Part shown: in pieces, positions 11,998-15,211 of the stretch | Layout: the number at the start of each line of letters is the position of its first letter | How positions within the stretch are numbered: position 1 is the first letter of the stretch | DNA from: an uncultured Peptococcaceae bacterium | GTDB taxonomy: Bacteria; Bacillota; Peptococcia; Peptococcales; Peptococcaceae | Reading direction: 5' to 3' | Assembly (NCBI GenBank): GCA_910585405.1 | Contig: CAJUDO010000047.1 | Span: 1-15,211 of the forward strand | DNA length: 15,211 nucleotides | Translations under genes and position numbers: made by a program | Notes under the pieces: generated by a model | Told to the model about the DNA's origin: nothing | Databases searched by the model: none | The model's input: the letters and a program-made list of their open reading frames with translations, nothing else

Positions 11998-13245
11998 ATG
12001 GAAAAAACTGTTCCATTTACACTCGAACAGGTAAAACAAATTGCACAAACTTATCCTACCCCCTTTCATATTTATGACGAACAGGCTATTCGTGAGAATG
12101 CGCGCCGTTTAACTGCGGCATTCAGCTGGGCGCCGAAGTTTCAGGAATATTTTGCTGTGAAGGCAGCGCCCAATCCCTATCTGCTGAAAATATTAAAGGA
12201 AGAAGGATTCGGCGGGGACTGCAGCTCCATGGCTGAGCTGGTGCTCTGTGAAAAAGTAGGCATTACCGGAGAAAAGGTTATGTTCACTTCCAATGAAACA
12301 CCTATTGAGGAATATATCAAGGCGAAAGAACTGGGCGCGGTGCTGAATTTGGACGATATTACTCATATTGAGTTTATCGACAGCCAAATCGGTTTGCCTG
12401 AAACTATCAGTTTCAGGTACAATCCTGGTCCGCTGCGGGGCGGCAATGAAATTATCGGCACGCCGGAGGAAGCAAAATATGGTTTGACGCGGGAGCAGCT
12501 TTTTGACGCTTACCGCATCATGAAGGAAAAGGGCGCGAAGAAGTTCGGCATTCACACGATGATTGTTTCCAATGAGTTAAACAGAGACTATTTAGTGGAA
12601 ACGGCGAAAATGATGTTTGAATTGGTCAAGGAACTCTCTGCGGCGTTGGATATTCAGTTTTCCTTTGTGAATTTCGGCGGTGGTATCGGCGTTCCTTATC
12701 GACCGGAGCAGGAGCCTGTGGACCTGGAAGCGTTGGGCGCAGAAATCAAAGCGCAATATGAAAGCATCATTGTGGCCAACGGTCTGGCGCCGCTGAAAAT
12801 CTGCCTGGAATGCGGCCGTATGGTGACTGGCCCTTATGGCTATCTGGTGACCAAGGCGATACACAAAAAGGATACCTACAAACATTATATCGGCGTCGAT
12901 GCTTCCATGGCTAATCTCATGCGCCCGGGGATGTACGGCGCATATCATCATTGCACTGTGCTGGGCAAGGAAGCCGCACCGGCGGATCATGTGTATGATG
13001 TGGTGGGCAGTCTGTGTGAAAACTGCGATAAGTTTGCAATCAATCGAGCCCTGCCGGAAATTGCTACTGGAGATTATCTGGTGATTCACGATGCCGGCGC
13101 TCATGGACATGCCATGGGCTTCAACTACAACGGAAAGCTGCGTTCTGCTGAATTGCTTTTAAAGCCGGATGGCTCTGTAGAATGCATTCGCCGCGCAGAA
13201 ACGCTGGACGATTTGTTTGCAACGCTGGATTTCAGCAAGCTATAA
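11998..13245 (+). CDS. lysA: Diaminopimelate decarboxylase family protein
   Basis: PLP-dependent fold-III (alanine racemase-like barrel) decarboxylase of 415 residues. It probably converts meso-diaminopimelate to lysine. The start at 11998 follows AGGAGG by 9 nt; the open frame begins at 11956 but has no such site. PLP Lys55 is in YFAVKAAPNP, the glycine-rich phosphate loop is FGGGIGVPY (about 222-230), and ECGRMVTGPYG replaces the usual EPGR. The partner-subunit motif is GSLCENCDKF; the Glu after Cys is what DAP decarboxylases use to hold the distal amino group (CESGD), which favours LysA over ornithine or carboxynorspermidine enzymes. The CENCD and ECGR variants place it in a divergent subgroup, so the substrate is likely but not certain. 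Confidence 0.82.
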   Translation: MEKTVPFTLEQVKQIAQTYPTPFHIYDEQAIRENARRLTAAFSWAPKFQEYFAVKAAPNPYLLKILKEEGFGGDCSSMAELVLCEKVGITGEKVMFTSNETPIEEYIKAKELGAVLNLDDITHIEFIDSQIGLPETISFRYNPGPLRGGNEIIGTPEEAKYGLTREQLFDAYRIMKEKGAKKFGIHTMIVSNELNRDYLVETAKMMFELVKELSAALDIQFSFVNFGGGIGVPYRPEQEPVDLEALGAEIKAQYESIIVANGLAPLKICLECGRMVTGPYGYLVTKAIHKKDTYKHYIGVDASMANLMRPGMYGAYHHCTVLGKEAAPADHVYDVVGSLCENCDKFAINRALPEIATGDYLVIHDAGAHGHAMGFNYNGKLRSAELLLKPDGSVECIRRAETLDDLFATLDFSKL

Positions 13246-13256
13246 GTTTTATATTC

Positions 13257-13292
13257 GAGGGGGCTGGTGTGTGCCAGTCTCTTTCCTTTTTT
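13257..13292 (+). terminator. Terminator after the decarboxylase gene
   Basis: GAGGGGGCTGG, loop TGTGTG, then CCAGTCTC forms a stem with several G-U pairs, followed by TTTCCTTTTTT. It begins 12 nt after the stop codon. Confidence 0.65.
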
Positions 13293-13353
13293 CCCTAACT
13301 GGTATACTTTATACAAGAAATGTTTTAATTTTTTTAATAAGGAAGGTTTTTTT

Positions 13354-13737
13354 ATGAAGATTATGATGCAGCTGGCAATTATCTTTTTTATTTGTCTGCT
13401 GGGTGAAGCCATTGCCGCTGTTTTGCCGTTTCCCTTTCCCGCCAGCGTAATCAGTATGCTGCTGGTATTCGGTCTGCTATTGTGGGGGCCGCTGAAGGTG
13501 TATCATATCCGCAAGCAAACGGATTTTTTGCTGGATAATATGGCGTTCTTTTTTATTCCTCCTGCGGTATCCATTGTGGAGAACCTGCATTATATGGAAG
13601 GAAAATTGCTGATTTTAATTTTTATCTGTTTTATTTCCACGTTTACCACCTTTGCCATCACTGCATGGACTGTGAAGGCAATGATAAAATTGGATGAAAA
13701 GCGAAAGGAGCGGAAAAAACGACATGCAAGCGCTTAA
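13354..13737 (+). CDS. lrgA: CidA/LrgA family membrane protein
   Basis: A 127-residue membrane protein with four predicted helices (about 4-23, 29-47, 60-80, 86-109) and a very basic C-terminal tail (KLDEKRKERKKRHA). The LPFPFPASVISMLLVFGLLLWG stretch (24-45) and MAFFFIPPAVSI (63-74) are characteristic of the holin-like CidA/LrgA family. That family works with LrgB in murein hydrolase control or pyruvate-type export. AAGGAAGG lies seven bases before the ATG; an upstream in-frame ATG at 13267 lies in the preceding terminator and is rejected. The gene overlaps lrgB by 14 nt. Which of the CidA or LrgA functions applies cannot be told. Confidence 0.92.
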   Translation: MKIMMQLAIIFFICLLGEAIAAVLPFPFPASVISMLLVFGLLLWGPLKVYHIRKQTDFLLDNMAFFFIPPAVSIVENLHYMEGKLLILIFICFISTFTTFAITAWTVKAMIKLDEKRKERKKRHASA

Positions 13738-14422
13738 GGAATTGTGTTACTCGCCATATTTCGGTGTAGTTCTCAGTATTTTTATGTATCAAATCGGTGT
13801 GTTTGTCAGCCACAAATTAAAAACTCCAGTGGCCAATCCGCTGCTTATCGCAGTGATTTTGATTATCGCTTTTTTAAAAATATTTCGTATTCCTATGGAG
13901 GCATTCCAGACAGGAGGCGAGCTCATTACGCTGTTTTTGGCGCCGGCCACGGCTGCTTTGGCGGTGCCAATCTATAAAAACCTGCAGATTCTGAAACATA
14001 ATCTGCTGCCTATTCTGGCAGGCACATTGGTAGGTTCTTTTTGCTCCATGGCGGTCATCTTTGCACTGTGTAAATTGTTTGGTCTGGATGAAACGCTGAC
14101 CGCTTCTCTGTTAAGCAAATCTGTGACCACACCGATTGCCATGGGCGTGACAGAACAGTTGGGCGGGATTGTGCCCATCAGCATTGCCGCTGTGATTTTT
14201 ACTGGCATTGTTGGTTCTATTGTCGCACCTCTTATGGTAAAATTGTTTCGTGTTGATGACCCCGTGGCACAGGGAATCGGTATCGGCACTTGCAGCCATG
14301 CAGTGGGCACTACCCGCGCCATTGCCATGGGAGAATTGCAGGGTGCCATGAGCGGTATCGCTATCGGTTTGGCAGGATTTTTCACTGTGCTGTGGGCGTT
14401 TTTATTCGCAATATTATTATAG
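13724..14422 (+). CDS. lrgB: LrgB/CidB family membrane protein
   Basis: A 232-residue polytopic membrane protein, standard length for LrgB. Family blocks include NPLLIAVILIIAFL (about 33-46), FLAPATAALAVPIYK (66-80), SLLSKSVTTPIAMGVTEQLGG (about 128-148) and GIGTCSHAVGTTRAIAMGE (about 186-204). The ATG at 13724 follows AAAGGAG at 13 nt and overlaps the end of lrgA, so the pair is probably translationally coupled. It acts with LrgA in the inner membrane. An upstream in-frame ATG at 13694 is deep inside lrgA and less likely. Confidence 0.94.
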   Translation: MQALKELCYSPYFGVVLSIFMYQIGVFVSHKLKTPVANPLLIAVILIIAFLKIFRIPMEAFQTGGELITLFLAPATAALAVPIYKNLQILKHNLLPILAGTLVGSFCSMAVIFALCKLFGLDETLTASLLSKSVTTPIAMGVTEQLGGIVPISIAAVIFTGIVGSIVAPLMVKLFRVDDPVAQGIGIGTCSHAVGTTRAIAMGELQGAMSGIAIGLAGFFTVLWAFLFAILL

Positions 14423-14480
14423 GAATGTATTTTCACAAAATTGAAGGATTACCTCTTTTTTTCTGTAAAATATATTTTGT

Positions 14481-14512
14481 AAATTCCTATTTCTTTTAGG
14501 AAATTTATTTTG
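14481..14512 (+). terminator. Weak terminator after lrgB
   Basis: TTCCTA (14484-14489) pairs with TAGGAA (14497-14502) around a 7-nt loop, followed by ATTTATTTT. The stem is AT-rich and short. Confidence 0.4.
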
Positions 14513-14538
14513 TATATTGCGCTGTAATCTGTTATAAT
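14510..14538 (+). promoter_or_regulatory. Promoter of the 86-aa acidic protein gene
   Basis: TTGTAT (14510-14515) and TATAAT (14533-14538) are separated by 17 nt, with the predicted start near 14545, about 34 nt before the start codon. Confidence 0.7.
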
Positions 14539-14578
14539 GAAAACAATTCAATTAAACTATCTAAAGGAGTGTTTTATC

Positions 14579-14839
14579 ATGCAGCATACCAGCCATACAC
14601 AGGTCATTTTTGCTGACAGTGCAGAAGAAGCAAAGGAAAAATATTTAGCTCTGGGTATCAAACCAGATCACGACCCCAATCCACAGATTGATGTCATCAA
14701 AGCTACGGAAGATGAAGACTTTGATATCAATATGGACTTCAACCTGATTGGCGAAATTTCTGTAGGAATTGACGTCATGAATATCATCCGTCAGGATTAT
14801 GAAAGAGCTTATGTCATTTACTATATCGAAGAACACTAG
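14579..14839 (+). CDS. Small acidic protein of unknown function (86 aa)
   Basis: I do not recognise this family. With the ATG at 14579, preceded by AAAGGAGT, it has 86 residues. It is soluble, strongly acidic (the EDEDFDINMDF stretch at about 45-55), and has no signal peptide, membrane segment or metal motif. An amphipathic helix SAEEAKEKYLALGI near residues 14-27 precedes alternating strands such as ISVGIDVMNII and RAYVIYYIEE. It has its own consensus promoter and its own terminator, which argues for a real, well-expressed gene. An earlier in-frame ATG at 14537 overlaps the -10 box and is rejected. Confidence 0.8.
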   Translation: MQHTSHTQVIFADSAEEAKEKYLALGIKPDHDPNPQIDVIKATEDEDFDINMDFNLIGEISVGIDVMNIIRQDYERAYVIYYIEEH

Positions 14840-14870
14840 TTGTCGCGACAAAAGTGAATCTGTTTAGGCA

Positions 14871-14925
14871 GGAAAACTCCAGAAAAAATTCTCTCGTTTA
14901 TGAATTTCTTCTGGAGTTTTTATAT
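14871..14925 (+). terminator. Terminator of the 86-aa protein gene
   Basis: AAACTCCAGAA pairs with TTCTGGAGTTT across a loop of about 22 nt, followed by a run of T's near 14916-14922. Confidence 0.8.
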
Positions 14926-15048
14926 TTCTGTAAAATCACTTCTATAATATTATAACATTTCAAGAAAATGAACATAAATATACTGAAAAATGCAACTATT
15001 TCGATATCTTTTTTGCTTTCCTTTATGCGAAATTTGTTTTTTATGCAG

Positions 15049-15100
15049 CGCAGAAAGTCACATTTTGTAAATATGATGTGATTTTCTGCGTTTATCTTTT
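15049..15100 (+). terminator. Hairpin with T-rich tail in the right-hand intergenic region
   Basis: Arms 15049-15063 and 15076-15090 pair over 15 positions with one G-U (CGCAGAAA... with ...TTTCTGCG), followed by TTTATCTTTT. No gene lies between it and the terminator at 14871-14925, so it ends either read-through or a short unannotated RNA. The rest of 14926-15048 is AT-rich and shows no ORF. Confidence 0.5.
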
Positions 15101-15144
15101 GGCGAAAATGCAGTGCAACATGATTTATAAGTATAATTTATGAA

Positions 15145-15199
15145 GTACACATGTACGTATTCAAAACTCATGAGTTTTGAATATCCACCGGTGGCGGAC
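15145..15199 (+). repeat. 55-bp leader element, copy 2
   Basis: Matches the minus-strand element at 7966-8020 in 50 of 55 positions and keeps the central hairpin as a perfect 26-bp palindrome. A TATAAT (15132-15137) ends 7 nt before it. By analogy with copy 1 it should lie in the leader of a plus-strand gene just beyond the window. Confidence 0.8.
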
Positions 15200-15211
15200 A
15201 GTGGCGAAAAA

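Noticed and set aside
12592..13110. 172-codon minus-strand ORF within the decarboxylase gene
   Set aside because: Antisense shadow; the composition (His-rich, no motif) follows from the codons of the real gene.

Overview
The window looks like a chromosomal segment from a Gram-negative-type Firmicute, most plausibly Negativicutes (Phascolarctobacterium/Acidaminococcus-like). This is inferred from three things: Firmicutes-style AGGAGG ribosome binding sites and sigma-A promoters, a 'stalk' (copper amine oxidase N-terminal-like) surface protein, and a WaaL/Wzy-type glycan ligase. It could not be checked by a database search. No rRNA, tRNA, CRISPR array or insertion sequence was seen.

Layout, left to right. 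(1) 1-1900: a terminator-bearing repeat, then argS on the minus strand. (2) 1920-4860: a solitary small serine recombinase and an O-antigen-ligase-like membrane protein with a soluble insertion, both plus strand, closed by a strong terminator. (3) 4950-5480: a type I toxin-antitoxin-like cassette (47-aa membrane peptide plus convergent antisense RNA); its 3' end repeats the sequence at the left edge of the window. (4) 5540-8230: a 757-aa secreted surface protein on the minus strand with a consensus promoter and a ~310-nt structured leader containing an upstream ORF. (5) 8570-9223: queC. (6) 9270-9780: a parS-like palindrome inside an antitoxin-like RNA with no visible toxin, next to a second type I cassette (29-aa peptide). 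(7) 9853-11800: the queD-queE-folE operon on the minus strand, behind a leader with a preQ1-riboswitch-like element and a terminator. (8) 11860-14422: a LysA-type decarboxylase, then overlapping lrgA-lrgB. (9) 14510-14925: an 86-aa acidic protein of unknown function. (10) 14926-15211: a non-coding stretch that ends in an inverted copy of the surface-protein leader element, so a second leader-sharing gene probably starts just beyond the right edge.

Functionally, QueD, QueE and QueC plus FolE make a complete GTP-to-preQ0 route (7-deazaguanine, queuosine precursor). The surface protein and the WaaL-like enzyme point to cell-envelope assembly, and LrgAB to murein hydrolase or metabolite-export control. 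The most notable unannotated content is small: two toxin-peptide/antisense-RNA cassettes, a related orphan RNA carrying a parS-like site, and paired leader elements in divergent orientation 7.1 kb apart that could be homologous leaders or recombination sites.
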